26,644 bases of DNA from CAYOBW01 sp964402115 (lineage in GTDB: Bacteria; Verrucomicrobiota; Kiritimatiellia; UBA8416; CAYOBW01). The stretch spans positions 1 to 26,644 of the forward strand of contig CAYOBW010000077.1 of assembly GCA_964402115.1 (NCBI GenBank). Direction: 5' to 3'. Positions 13,146 to 21,446 of the stretch are shown here, piece after piece (the stretch's first letter is position 1; the number at the start of each line of letters is the position of its first letter). The position numbers and the translations under genes are program-made. The notes beneath the pieces were generated by a model, which saw nothing but the letters and a program-made list of their open reading frames with translations, was not told the origin of the DNA and did not search any database.

Positions 13146-15697
13146 GATTGCTGTTCCTCCGCGCCGGTGATGAAACGGCGACTGAAACGGATGTAGACAA
13201 ACGAGCCGATCAAGAGGGCTGCGCCGATGACCATGAACGCGATCACCTTGTAGACCATTTCCATGTGGGCCAGGTCGCGGACCATGACCTTGAACCCCAC
13301 GACGGCGAACAGCAGCAACCCCGCGAAGCGCAGGGGGCGCACGTTGCTCCAGATGCCACCGACCAGGAAGCCGACGGCGAACAGCGCCCAGAGAATCGAG
13401 ATCCCAGCCGCCTGGAACGTCGCCAGCCGCACGTGCAGGAACGTATTCAGTTCCAGCGAGGCGAAGAGGAAGAGCATCCCCAGCGAGCCGTACCCGAAAG
13501 CCGCGGCCAACCCCGGCGCCCGCGCGCCGCCCCGCCCCGCACGCCACAGGCCCAGAAACAGGAGTCCCACCGTGCCGAAGTCCAGGAAGCGCATGCAGGC
13601 ATACTGCAGGCTGTAGGACTCCATCGCGAAGAAACCAAGTTCGTTCAGGCCCCAGGCATTACAGTCCCAGGTCAACAGCTTGACCAGCGCCGCGGCGCCG
13701 AACAGGGTGGCGGCCCCCAGGAAGACCTTACCGCCGCGCCCCGAGACATACTCCCACATGAAGTAGGCGGCCATGCCGCACCAGAGGATCGTGAGCATGG
13801 GAAGCCGCAGCGGCTCCCAGTAGTGAAACACGCCGTTCAGTTCCAGGTGCAGACAGAGGAAGATCATGACGACGGCGGCGCCATAGAGCACGCTGCGCAT
13901 CGGCCCGTCACCCAGGGGGTCGGCAACATCGTTGCCCGAGGCGGGCGCCACCCCCTCGCTCCGGGGCGGGCGGCAGCGCTGGAGGTAGAACCCGATGACG
14001 GCGGAGGCGATGGCGGAGCCGAACACCCACAGGCGATCCAGCAACCCCTTGCCGTAGACGGCCAGCGGCACGTTGGTGGGCAGGCGGTTGTATGCGTGCG
14101 GCAGTTCCAGAAGCAGCACGCGGTAGAAGACCACGGCGTAGGCCAGCCGGGCGAGCAGGATCAGCACATTGCTGTCCATGCGCCCGCCCAGCCACAGCAG
14201 GGTGGCTGACAGGATGGCCAGGCTGATCGTCAGCGTCTCCTTCTCGAACACAAGCGGCAGCGTCCAAGCTGTGCAGCCGGCCGCCAGCGCCAGCAGGCTG
14301 ATCAGCAGCCCGCGGTCCACGAGCCGCCGACGGATGCAGGTCGCCACCTGCAGCATGAAGAAGATCGCCGCCCCCAGGGAAAGCAGCGCCGGGTAGGGCC
14401 GGCCGAACCGCTGATCGATCAGACCGTAGCCGAAACCGGCGAAGACGGCCGCGTTGACCAGCAGGTGCAGAACTTCCAGGAGCGTGGAGGTCTGCGCCCG
14501 CACGATGTGCCGCACGTAGAGGATGGCCGAGTGGATAACGAAGAAGGCCGTGATGAAGCCCATGGCCGCCGGGAAGTGGCGAGCCTGTTCGTAGTCGCGC
14601 AGGGACAGGCTGAACAGGACATACGTGAACACGAAGGACACGTAGTACAGGAGCCGCCATTGGCGGTAGCGGGCCACGCCCAGCACCCCGAGGCTGAGCA
14701 GCAGCAGGTAGGCGTAGAACGCCTCGAGGCGCACCTCGCCCGTATGCAGCAGAACCGGCGTGAGGTATCCGCCCACGAGCCCCAACAGGCCGATCAGCAG
14801 GGAATTGACACGCACCGCCAGCACGCCAGATGCCACCGTCACGAGGAACATGAGGCCGAACGCGACCGGCATGGGGACGAGATGGTATAGCGGGGCGGAG
14901 GCGTAGGCGCTGCCGTACAGGAGCGCGATGCCGCCGCCGAGCAACCCCTGCCCGATCAGGTGATAGCGGCGACCGAGCAACCGCAAGCCGCCCACCGCCA
15001 TGGCCAGGCCGGCAAACGTGATGATGGCGACGCGGGCCTCCTTGCCCATCCAGCCCTTGTCCATGGAGAGCTTCAGGAAGTACCCACTGGCCGCAACCAG
15101 GGCCACGACCCCCACGCGCAGCAGCCAGACGCTGGCGACGGCATACTCCGTGCTGACCCCGCGGGGCCGGAACTCCTCGTTAACAAGTAGCCAATTCCAG
15201 ATCTTGGCCAGCCCTTCCCGCACCGTTTCCACGATCGCCGGCCTGGGGCGGCACTCGTCGGCCTCGGGCGGTTCGGCGATGGCGGGCGGTTCCGCCGTGG
15301 GTTTGGTCGGGAACGTGAGCGACACGCGCGGTCCCGCGGCGACGGAAGCGGCCGTGAGCGTGGCGGGCGGAGTGATCGGCACGGCGACAGCCTGCGGCAA
15401 GGGGGGCGGCAGGGGACCGGCGGCTCGCAACGGGGGGGTGGGGGTGGGGGCCGCTGGCTCGGGCGGCGGCACCGGGGGTGCCGCGACGGGCAACGCAGTG
15501 GCGAAGACGGCCGGGGGCGCGGGGTCCTGCTCGAGCTGCCGCCGCAAGGCCTGCACATCGGCAAGCAACCCCGCCTGCTCATCCTGGATCGTCTGCGCGC
15601 GCCGCCGCAGGTCGGCCAGCTGCACAAGGATCACGACTGGCACAATCAACACCGCACCCACGGCCAGAATGGCGAGCAGGACAAAGAACGCTTCCAT
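13142..15697 (-). CDS. DUF2339 large polytopic membrane protein
   Basis: An 851-residue protein. An N-terminal span (about 1-26) is followed by a short coiled coil (about 27-57, LADLRRRAQTIQDEQAGLLADVQALRRQLEQ) and a Pro/Ala-rich linker to about residue 150. The rest is a dense series of roughly 20 membrane spans, including RLLGRRYHLIGQGLLGGGIALLYGSAYASAPLYHL, a signature I associate with DUF2339 (the QGLLGGGIALLYGS part especially). Function unknown; gene neighbourhoods in other genomes pair it with DUF3999, as here. It begins 27 nt after the alpha/beta hydrolase stop and ends in an ATGA overlap with the DUF3999 start. A role in envelope physiology or transport of a small hydrophobic molecule would be a guess. 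Confidence 0.85.
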   Translation of the reverse strand: MEAFFVLLAILAVGAVLIVPVVILVQLADLRRRAQTIQDEQAGLLADVQALRRQLEQDPAPPAVFATALPVAAPPVPPPEPAAPTPTPPLRAAGPLPPPLPQAVAVPITPPATLTAASVAAGPRVSLTFPTKPTAEPPAIAEPPEADECRPRPAIVETVREGLAKIWNWLLVNEEFRPRGVSTEYAVASVWLLRVGVVALVAASGYFLKLSMDKGWMGKEARVAIITFAGLAMAVGGLRLLGRRYHLIGQGLLGGGIALLYGSAYASAPLYHLVPMPVAFGLMFLVTVASGVLAVRVNSLLIGLLGLVGGYLTPVLLHTGEVRLEAFYAYLLLLSLGVLGVARYRQWRLLYYVSFVFTYVLFSLSLRDYEQARHFPAAMGFITAFFVIHSAILYVRHIVRAQTSTLLEVLHLLVNAAVFAGFGYGLIDQRFGRPYPALLSLGAAIFFMLQVATCIRRRLVDRGLLISLLALAAGCTAWTLPLVFEKETLTISLAILSATLLWLGGRMDSNVLILLARLAYAVVFYRVLLLELPHAYNRLPTNVPLAVYGKGLLDRLWVFGSAIASAVIGFYLQRCRPPRSEGVAPASGNDVADPLGDGPMRSVLYGAAVVMIFLCLHLELNGVFHYWEPLRLPMLTILWCGMAAYFMWEYVSGRGGKVFLGAATLFGAAALVKLLTWDCNAWGLNELGFFAMESYSLQYACMRFLDFGTVGLLFLGLWRAGRGGARAPGLAAAFGYGSLGMLFLFASLELNTFLHVRLATFQAAGISILWALFAVGFLVGGIWSNVRPLRFAGLLLFAVVGFKVMVRDLAHMEMVYKVIAFMVIGAALLIGSFVYIRFSRRFITGAEEQQS

Positions 15698-15724
15698 GAC
15701 AGGCTCCTTCCGACTCCGTGCGCA

Positions 15725-16555
15725 TCAGTGCGCGGGGTTCTCGACAAATGCAAGCACAGCTTGCAGATAAGCGGGTTCGGCGTCGAGTCCGCTTTCGTTG
15801 TGTCCACCGTTCAGCGTCACGAAGCGCTTCGGCTCGCGCGCGGCCGCGAAAAGTTTCTGCGCGAACGCGGGAGGGATCATCGTATCCGCCCCGCTGTGCG
15901 AGACGAGGACGGGGCAGGTAAGTTGCGGCATACGCGACAGGGTGTCGTACTTGAACCGGCACAGCCACCGCACGGGCAGGAAGGGGAACATCCGGCGCGC
16001 CATGTCAGGCGCCGAAGTGAACGTGGATTCCAACACCACGGCCGCCGGGCGGACCTGCGAGGCCAGCCAGCCTGCGACGGCACCGCCCAACGACTGCCCG
16101 TGGACCAGGATGCGCGCAGGCGGAAGGCCGCGCTGCCGTGTGAGGTATTCCCAGACCGCCATGGCGTCGGCATAGGTTCCCTGTTCAGTCGGCTCGCCCG
16201 TGCTGCGGCCAAAACCCCGGTAATCGAAAAGCAGCACATTGACACCCGCCTTATGCAACGCATCCGCCAAGCCCACCCGGTCGCCCATGTCACCCGCATT
16301 GCCATGGCAGTGCAACACGGTCAGCGTATTCGATGAAGCGCCGGTGGCCGGCACGAACCAGGCGTTGATCCGTTCGCCGTCAGCTGTCACGAGCGTGAGA
16401 TCGTCGTAGGCCAGCCCGATCTGCTGCGGGGTCAAGTCCACCCGCCGGCCGGGGTAATACACGTAGCGAGACTGTCGAAACAGTACCAGGGCCGTCAGTC
16501 CCAGGTAAGCCAAGCAGCCCATGGCCAGGATGGATCCCATGCCTTGCATCGTCAC
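15725..16555 (-). CDS. Membrane-anchored alpha/beta hydrolase (Bem46/YfhR-like)
   Basis: A 276-residue serine hydrolase. An N-terminal anchor (about 6-26) is followed by the fold: oxyanion motif HGNAGD (84-89), RGFGRSTGEP (113-122), nucleophile elbow GQSLGG (S155), acid D224 in SGADTMIP and H252 in NGGHNES. The order and spacing match ABHD13/Bem46/YfhR-type enzymes, whose natural substrates are mostly unknown (lipids or acyl-thioesters). The GTG start at 16555 is preferred because AGGAG lies seven bases upstream; an ATG two codons later is also possible. It sits 84 nt after the GDYXXLXY gene and 27 nt before the DUF2339 gene, in the envelope operon, which points to an envelope lipid or protein ester as the substrate. 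Confidence 0.87.
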   Translation of the reverse strand: MTMQGMGSILAMGCLAYLGLTALVLFRQSRYVYYPGRRVDLTPQQIGLAYDDLTLVTADGERINAWFVPATGASSNTLTVLHCHGNAGDMGDRVGLADALHKAGVNVLLFDYRGFGRSTGEPTEQGTYADAMAVWEYLTRQRGLPPARILVHGQSLGGAVAGWLASQVRPAAVVLESTFTSAPDMARRMFPFLPVRWLCRFKYDTLSRMPQLTCPVLVSHSGADTMIPPAFAQKLFAAAREPKRFVTLNGGHNESGLDAEPAYLQAVLAFVENPAH

Positions 16556-16639
16556 CAGGCGACTCCTCTCCGCGCACATGTGCGTTCTCCCCGTGCCCGA
16601 AGCGGTGCGCGACACCCGCCCGGCACCGGCCGGCACGTT

Positions 16640-17206
16640 CTACGGCTGACTCGCAAGGAACTCGCGAATCGGCTTCCCGCCGACAACCAGGTCCGCCAGG
16701 ACCGCTGAGCCATTCCGCACCCGGACCACAAGATAAGCGTCCTGGCTTCCCCGCCGGCTGTGTTCACGGTAGGCCGTCTCCGCACGGGGCGCATCGTGCT
16801 CGGACAGGTAATACCGGTCGAAGGGGATTCGGATGGTGGCGCGCATTCCATCCCTCTCCGTCACAGCCCACTGCACGCGCGTGCGCACGTAGGAACCACT
16901 CGCCGGCGCCCGCGGCGACAGGCCCGTGAAGGTGGCGAAACCGTCGGGGCCGACCGCGATGACGGCATAAACGCGTGCACCGCGATCGTACTCGCCACTG
17001 ACGATCGGCACCGTGTTGCTGATGGACAGGGCCACGTAACGACCCTGGAAGACGTCGTAAGGATCGACGGGGCGCGTGCGAAACTTGAACGCGGCGCCCG
17101 TCCGCAGTGTCAGTTCGCGCTGCCCAATCATGGCGAGCGGCGCGGACAGCTGCGCCGTGACCGCCACGCCCAGAAGCACCCATAGCCCTAGCCCTGTGCG
17201 CTTCAT
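16640..17206 (-). CDS. GDYXXLXY domain membrane-anchored protein
   Basis: A 188-residue protein with one N-terminal anchor (about 5-27) and a soluble extracytoplasmic beta-rich domain. The motif VDPYDVFQGRYVALSI (47-62) corresponds to the DPxDxFxGDYxxLxY hallmark of this family, here with GRY in place of GDY and Ile in place of the last Tyr. Such proteins usually follow a DUF2157 gene, as here, and the ATG overlaps the DUF2157 stop by 4 nt (ATGA at 17206-17203). Function not known; a partner subunit of the DUF2157 membrane protein is the natural inference. A good AGG-containing ribosome site (GGGAGG) stands nine bases before the ATG. Confidence 0.82.
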   Translation of the reverse strand: MKRTGLGLWVLLGVAVTAQLSAPLAMIGQRELTLRTGAAFKFRTRPVDPYDVFQGRYVALSISNTVPIVSGEYDRGARVYAVIAVGPDGFATFTGLSPRAPASGSYVRTRVQWAVTERDGMRATIRIPFDRYYLSEHDAPRAETAYREHSRRGSQDAYLVVRVRNGSAVLADLVVGGKPIREFLASQP

Positions 17207-18522
17207 GACAACCTCCCTTGCATCCGCCGCGCAAGCACGATGTTGGTGACAAGAAACGCCACGCCCAACACGATGAACGCCACGCCTCGAGCCAGGATGC
17301 CCAGATCGCTGTCGAAGAATCGGGACACGATCAACCCCGTCACCATTGCCATGCCCGCATTCACGACCCCCAGTCGCCCCTGCCGGACGCCGATCGTCAT
17401 GGTGCTGACGCCCAACGCAAGCAGGTAGACGTTGAAAACGAGCATGGAGGGCAGTTCGCAGGCGCAAACGCTTGTGACCGCGTAGGCAGCGACGGCCAGC
17501 ACGGGCAACACCGCGTAGATCAACCGCACCTTCATGCCCTGCGCGAACTCCTGCGCGCCCAGCACAACCGCGGCGCCGGGGAGCACTACCGCCAGCACGT
17601 AGTCCAGGAGGGCTGCCCATTCCGAGTAGCGGCTCCCCGTGCGGTAGTGGGTCCAGCCGATCGCGTCCCAGGGCCACTCCCAGCTCAGCAGCAAAGCGAG
17701 CACGGCCACGCCGCCAGCGCCGACGAGAACCAGCGGACGGAGCCACAGCGACTCCTCTGCGCAGCCCCAGCGGACGCCCGCCAGATACATGGAGGCGAAC
17801 AACCCGCTGTACACGATGATCCACAGGCCCGGCAGGCCCTTCTCCAGCGTAATGCCAGTTGCCACACATAGGCAGAGCGCCCCACCCCACCCCAGCAGGG
17901 CGGACGCAACCGAAGCGGGATCCTGCCGTGAGGTGCGGACGATGAACGGCACAGCCAACGCCAGGAGCGGCCAGAAGCCCAACGCCTGTCCACCCATGCT
18001 TTGCTCACAGCCGGCCCAGGCCGTAATTCCGGCCATGTAGATCAGGCACGCACTCACGGAGCTCTGCAGGTACAGGATGGGCAACACCAGCAGCGTCCAG
18101 GTCAGCAGGAAGGCGCCCGTGTCGCCGGGGATATGATAGGTCTGGCCAATCAGCGCGATCGTGGCCGCGATCGCCAGCGACCAGAACAAGCCGACCCCTT
18201 CGCGCCAGGGCGTGGACCGCCGGCCAGTGGCCAGGCACCACACGGCCGCCCCCTGGGCCGTGACCAGCGGCAGAAGCGACAGCACCGTCCGCACGGGCCG
18301 CGAGAGAGCCTGCCAGTTGTGTGCCAACACCAGGATGATGCCCGAACCGACCAGCAAAGCACCCAGCACGCTGCAGATAGTCAACGCCAGCAGGCGGCCC
18401 GACAGACCGCCAGCGTCGCCGTAATGCCGGCGCAGGCGGTCGGCCGTGTCGTCGGAAACGACCCCCTGCCGCACCAGTCCGGGCAACTCACGGTACAGCC
18501 ACTGCACGCAACGCTTGCTCAT
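17203..18522 (-). CDS. DUF2157 polytopic membrane protein
   Basis: A 439-residue protein. The N-terminal soluble helical segment (about 1-45, with LYRELPGLVRQGVVSDDTADRLRRHYG) is the DUF2157 signature, followed by about 12 membrane spans. GSGIILVLAHNWQALSRPVR and LIGQTYHIPGDTGAFLLTW are motifs I associate with this family. Function unknown. Start at 18522 is set by the ATGA overlap with the repeat-lipoprotein gene (stop TGA 18521-18519); the open frame further upstream lies inside that gene. The end overlaps the GDYXXLXY gene start. These genes form a tightly coupled unit with both neighbours. Confidence 0.85.
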   Translation of the reverse strand: MSKRCVQWLYRELPGLVRQGVVSDDTADRLRRHYGDAGGLSGRLLALTICSVLGALLVGSGIILVLAHNWQALSRPVRTVLSLLPLVTAQGAAVWCLATGRRSTPWREGVGLFWSLAIAATIALIGQTYHIPGDTGAFLLTWTLLVLPILYLQSSVSACLIYMAGITAWAGCEQSMGGQALGFWPLLALAVPFIVRTSRQDPASVASALLGWGGALCLCVATGITLEKGLPGLWIIVYSGLFASMYLAGVRWGCAEESLWLRPLVLVGAGGVAVLALLLSWEWPWDAIGWTHYRTGSRYSEWAALLDYVLAVVLPGAAVVLGAQEFAQGMKVRLIYAVLPVLAVAAYAVTSVCACELPSMLVFNVYLLALGVSTMTIGVRQGRLGVVNAGMAMVTGLIVSRFFDSDLGILARGVAFIVLGVAFLVTNIVLARRMQGRLS

Positions 18523-21446
18523 GGTTGGCTCACCCCCTTCGAGCGATACACCGGCAGGAAGCACAGGTCCACCTTCGTTCCCGCCTGGCCTGTTTCGTAG
18601 CGGAAGAAGCGCCACAGGAAGGTCGTCTTGCGAAAACCGTCCGGGCGACTATCATAGGTGATGAAAGGGAACACGTCCGTGCTGACGGTGCCGTTAAGCC
18701 GTTCACTGTGCCAAACCCGCCACAGCACGCGCGTGCGCGCGTAGTCGTACGATAGCTCGGTTCCCGAGGCAGGGCGCACTTCGTGGTGGAAGTCATACAA
18801 GGCCAGCAGCAACGCCGCATCCTCGTCAACGGTTCCCCGCGGACTGACGGCCACGCGCTCGCGACGCCAGACGGGAAACAGCCGCTGCAGGCGACAGTCG
18901 GTGCGCAGCACGGCCTGTTTGCTGCCGGCGCGCCGGGCTTCACGGTCGGGCTCCACGGTGACGGTCTTGGCGGAGCGTGCCACGAACAGGGAGCGGAAAT
19001 CCCGCCCGTACACGCCCGGCTGGGCGACGCCATTGGTGGCCATGCTGACGGGACCGTTGTTGACGTAGCGATAGACGGGGAAGAGGCCAGACTCAGCGCG
19101 GCCGCCATCCACCCGGTAGGTTCCCCACAGGATCGTACCACTCGTCACGCCGGAACGCTGGTCCTGCCTGCGGGAGAAGAGAGGAAACACCCATCCGCCG
19201 CGGCACTCGCCCCGGCGCACGGCGACCAGGGGCGTGAGGAAGTACGTGAACCCCTCGTGCAAATCGCGATCCCAGCCGAACAGAAGGGTGTAGAATGCAC
19301 GATCACCCTCGTAGTAGTAGAGCGGGAGGAGGTGCCCTTCCCTGCGTTCGGGAACCGAGGATGTCCGCACATGCGCCAGCCCCAGCGCGGCCCAGACGTC
19401 CACGCCATCGGCGCTGCGACTCCACCAGCTCAGCAGCGGCGGCACGGCGGTGCAGTCAGCGACCCCCTGGCTCCACTCCGCCCAGACGGGCGAGAGACAC
19501 GTCCCGGTGCGACGGTTGTGGTAGAACAGGGGCAGCACATGACTGGTGTCGGCCTCGGGCCCCCAGCTGAAGTGCGCGAGCGGGCCCAGAAGCCAGGCGT
19601 CATGACGCCGCTCGTCCCAGGTGTGCCAGGAAGCGACCAGCGGCAGTGCCGTGGTGCGACGTCCGTCGGCGCGGCGCCAGGACGCCAGCGCCAGCGTGAG
19701 CAACAGATCCTTTCGACGATCAAGGAAGTACAACGGCAGCACGTGACTCGATCCGGCTTCATCGCCCCACGCGAAATGCGCCAACCCGGCCGCGGCCCAA
19801 CAGTCCCCGCCGCGCGCGGTGCGCGTCAGCGCGGATAGCAGCGGCGGCACAAGCGTGGTCGTGTGGTCGCCGGACTGCCAGCGCGCTATTAGCGGCGAAA
19901 CCAGCGTGCGGTCCCAACCATTCCAGTAGTAAAGTGGCAGCACGTGGTGCGCGCTTCCGGCCTCATCCCAGCGGGCATGCACCAGCGGCGCCATCAACCA
20001 GAAACTGCCCGCGTTGGTCGCAACGTGACCGCCCGAAAGCAGGGGATACAGGCGCCAACGATGTCCCTCCTCATCCGTTTCGTATCCCCCGGCGAGCGTC
20101 GCCACCAGACGAGATGCCGGCGACTGTCGCGCATAGTACAGCGGAAAGAGGCACTGCCAGGTTTCCCGCCCCGCCGCCCGGTGGCCGGAGGAGTAGAGGG
20201 GCGTCAGCAGGCAAGCCGAGTCGCTACTGTGCACACGGCAGTAGAACGGTGGAGCCAATTCCCAGCCATCGCCATCCCGGGTTCGACTGAACGACCACGG
20301 CAGTGAGTACCAGCGCTCGGCATTGTCCGAGTGACTGCGGTAGTAGAAGGGGAAGACGTACGACCCGTTGTGCTCGTCGTCCCGCCACCAGTGAGCCAAC
20401 AGTCCACCAGCCCAACCGGTCGACGCCCCCGGCCCCGTGTGTCCGCCCGCGAGCAGAGGCAAAGCGAGCCAGGCCAACTCGGCCTGCCGCTTTTGATAGC
20501 CGCCCAGCAGCGTCGCCACCAGTCGGCTGTCGCCGCTCTCACGCGTATAGTACAGGGGGCACAGGAGACTCCAGGCAGTCTGTCGCCCCGGATCCCGCCC
20601 GCATGAGTAGGGCAGAGACAGGAAGCGACGAGCCCCGCCAGCCTCGGACGAACGGAAGAAGAGCGGCAGGGCCAACTTCCAGTTCGAGCCATCGGCAGAC
20701 GACCCCGCCGAGTAAGGCAGCGATAGAAAACTCGAGCGCGTCTCTTCGTACTCGTACCAGTACAAAGGCAGCAACGAGTGACCGCCGGCCCGGCCGGAAT
20801 CCGACTCCCACTGGTGCCCCAGCGGCCAGAGGTAGAACCGCGTCCGGCGCGAGTCGTCGGCGTAGCTACCCACCAGCGGCCAAACCCGCCACCCGCGTTC
20901 GGTTGATGTTTCTTTCCGATTTATGATCGGGGGCAGCACATGCAGGCTGTAGCCGTCCGCGTTGCGACTGTAGCTCCAGAGCGGAAACAGCGTGTCATGT
21001 CCCGTCCCACCCGAGAACGGGCTGCCACGGTGCCAGTAGAGCGGGAATACCGAGCAGGATTCCTCGCCCCAGGAGACGGGGAAGATGCGGTTGTCGCCGT
21101 TCTGCGGGTCAAAGCGCCCCAGCGGCCACAGAACGTTGTACACCGGCGCGTTGTGATCGAGGCCATAGACCGAGAAGACCGGACGCACGGCCACGTGATC
21201 GTCGGTCCTCTCGATCAGCGGCCAGAGCACGGACAGGACAGGGTCGCGGTAATACACGAACGGCCACAGCGCCACACGGTCCTCGACGGGACCGCGGGGC
21301 GCACTGTATTCGCCCGTGTAGAAGGGCGAGCCCTTCATGGTCGGACTCGCGCAGCCCGCAGCTACGAGCAAGCCAGCCAGGAGCAGGCCCAGTCGGGACA
21401 ACCTGGAAGCCGCCAGCCGCACCATCCAAGAAGTCAAGCGCTTCAT
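18519..21446 (-). CDS. Large WPL/LPLYY-repeat lipoprotein of unknown function
   Basis: A 975-residue lipoprotein: signal peptide with lipobox LVAAGC (C32), then a long array of aromatic-rich short strands with a recurrent core such as VLWPL, VFPLYW, LLPLYWY or HVLPLYY, about every 15-25 residues. From residue about 500 these fall into clear units of 67-69 residues (starts at 501, 568, 636, 705). The region 280-500 contains a further related duplication (SRLVATLLGGY and SRLVATLAGGY, each followed by PLLAGGH or PLLSGGH). The pattern of alternating hydrophobic/aromatic strand and polar turn suggests a beta-solenoid, propeller or barrel; I know no function. Its ATG overlaps the stop of the Aas-like gene and its end overlaps the DUF2157 start. 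It should sit on the periplasmic face of a membrane, perhaps on the outer membrane. Confidence 0.8.
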   Translation of the reverse strand: MKRLTSWMVRLAASRLSRLGLLLAGLLVAAGCASPTMKGSPFYTGEYSAPRGPVEDRVALWPFVYYRDPVLSVLWPLIERTDDHVAVRPVFSVYGLDHNAPVYNVLWPLGRFDPQNGDNRIFPVSWGEESCSVFPLYWHRGSPFSGGTGHDTLFPLWSYSRNADGYSLHVLPPIINRKETSTERGWRVWPLVGSYADDSRRTRFYLWPLGHQWESDSGRAGGHSLLPLYWYEYEETRSSFLSLPYSAGSSADGSNWKLALPLFFRSSEAGGARRFLSLPYSCGRDPGRQTAWSLLCPLYYTRESGDSRLVATLLGGYQKRQAELAWLALPLLAGGHTGPGASTGWAGGLLAHWWRDDEHNGSYVFPFYYRSHSDNAERWYSLPWSFSRTRDGDGWELAPPFYCRVHSSDSACLLTPLYSSGHRAAGRETWQCLFPLYYARQSPASRLVATLAGGYETDEEGHRWRLYPLLSGGHVATNAGSFWLMAPLVHARWDEAGSAHHVLPLYYWNGWDRTLVSPLIARWQSGDHTTTLVPPLLSALTRTARGGDCWAAAGLAHFAWGDEAGSSHVLPLYFLDRRKDLLLTLALASWRRADGRRTTALPLVASWHTWDERRHDAWLLGPLAHFSWGPEADTSHVLPLFYHNRRTGTCLSPVWAEWSQGVADCTAVPPLLSWWSRSADGVDVWAALGLAHVRTSSVPERREGHLLPLYYYEGDRAFYTLLFGWDRDLHEGFTYFLTPLVAVRRGECRGGWVFPLFSRRQDQRSGVTSGTILWGTYRVDGGRAESGLFPVYRYVNNGPVSMATNGVAQPGVYGRDFRSLFVARSAKTVTVEPDREARRAGSKQAVLRTDCRLQRLFPVWRRERVAVSPRGTVDEDAALLLALYDFHHEVRPASGTELSYDYARTRVLWRVWHSERLNGTVSTDVFPFITYDSRPDGFRKTTFLWRFFRYETGQAGTKVDLCFLPVYRSKGVSQP
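19335..19946 (-). repeat. Three successive 67-69-codon units in the repeat lipoprotein
   Basis: Units begin at HVLPLYYW (codon 501, 19946), HVLPLYFL (codon 568, 19745) and HVLPLFYH (codon 636, 19541); a fourth begins at HLLPLYYY (codon 705, 19334). Each unit continues with a Trp-containing strand, a PLL or PLV strand and a GLAH or GPLAHF strand followed by an acidic, Gly/Ser-rich turn. The similarity is at protein level; the DNA copies have diverged. Confidence 0.8.

Noticed and set aside
13148..14209. 353-codon plus-strand frame opposite DUF2339
   Set aside because: Low-complexity Gln/His/Arg-rich translation; the minus strand encodes a coherent polytopic membrane protein.
18783..19838. 351-codon plus-strand frame opposite the repeat lipoprotein
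   Set aside because: It is a shadow of the repeats; the minus strand has a lipoprotein signal, coupled ends and regular protein repeats.
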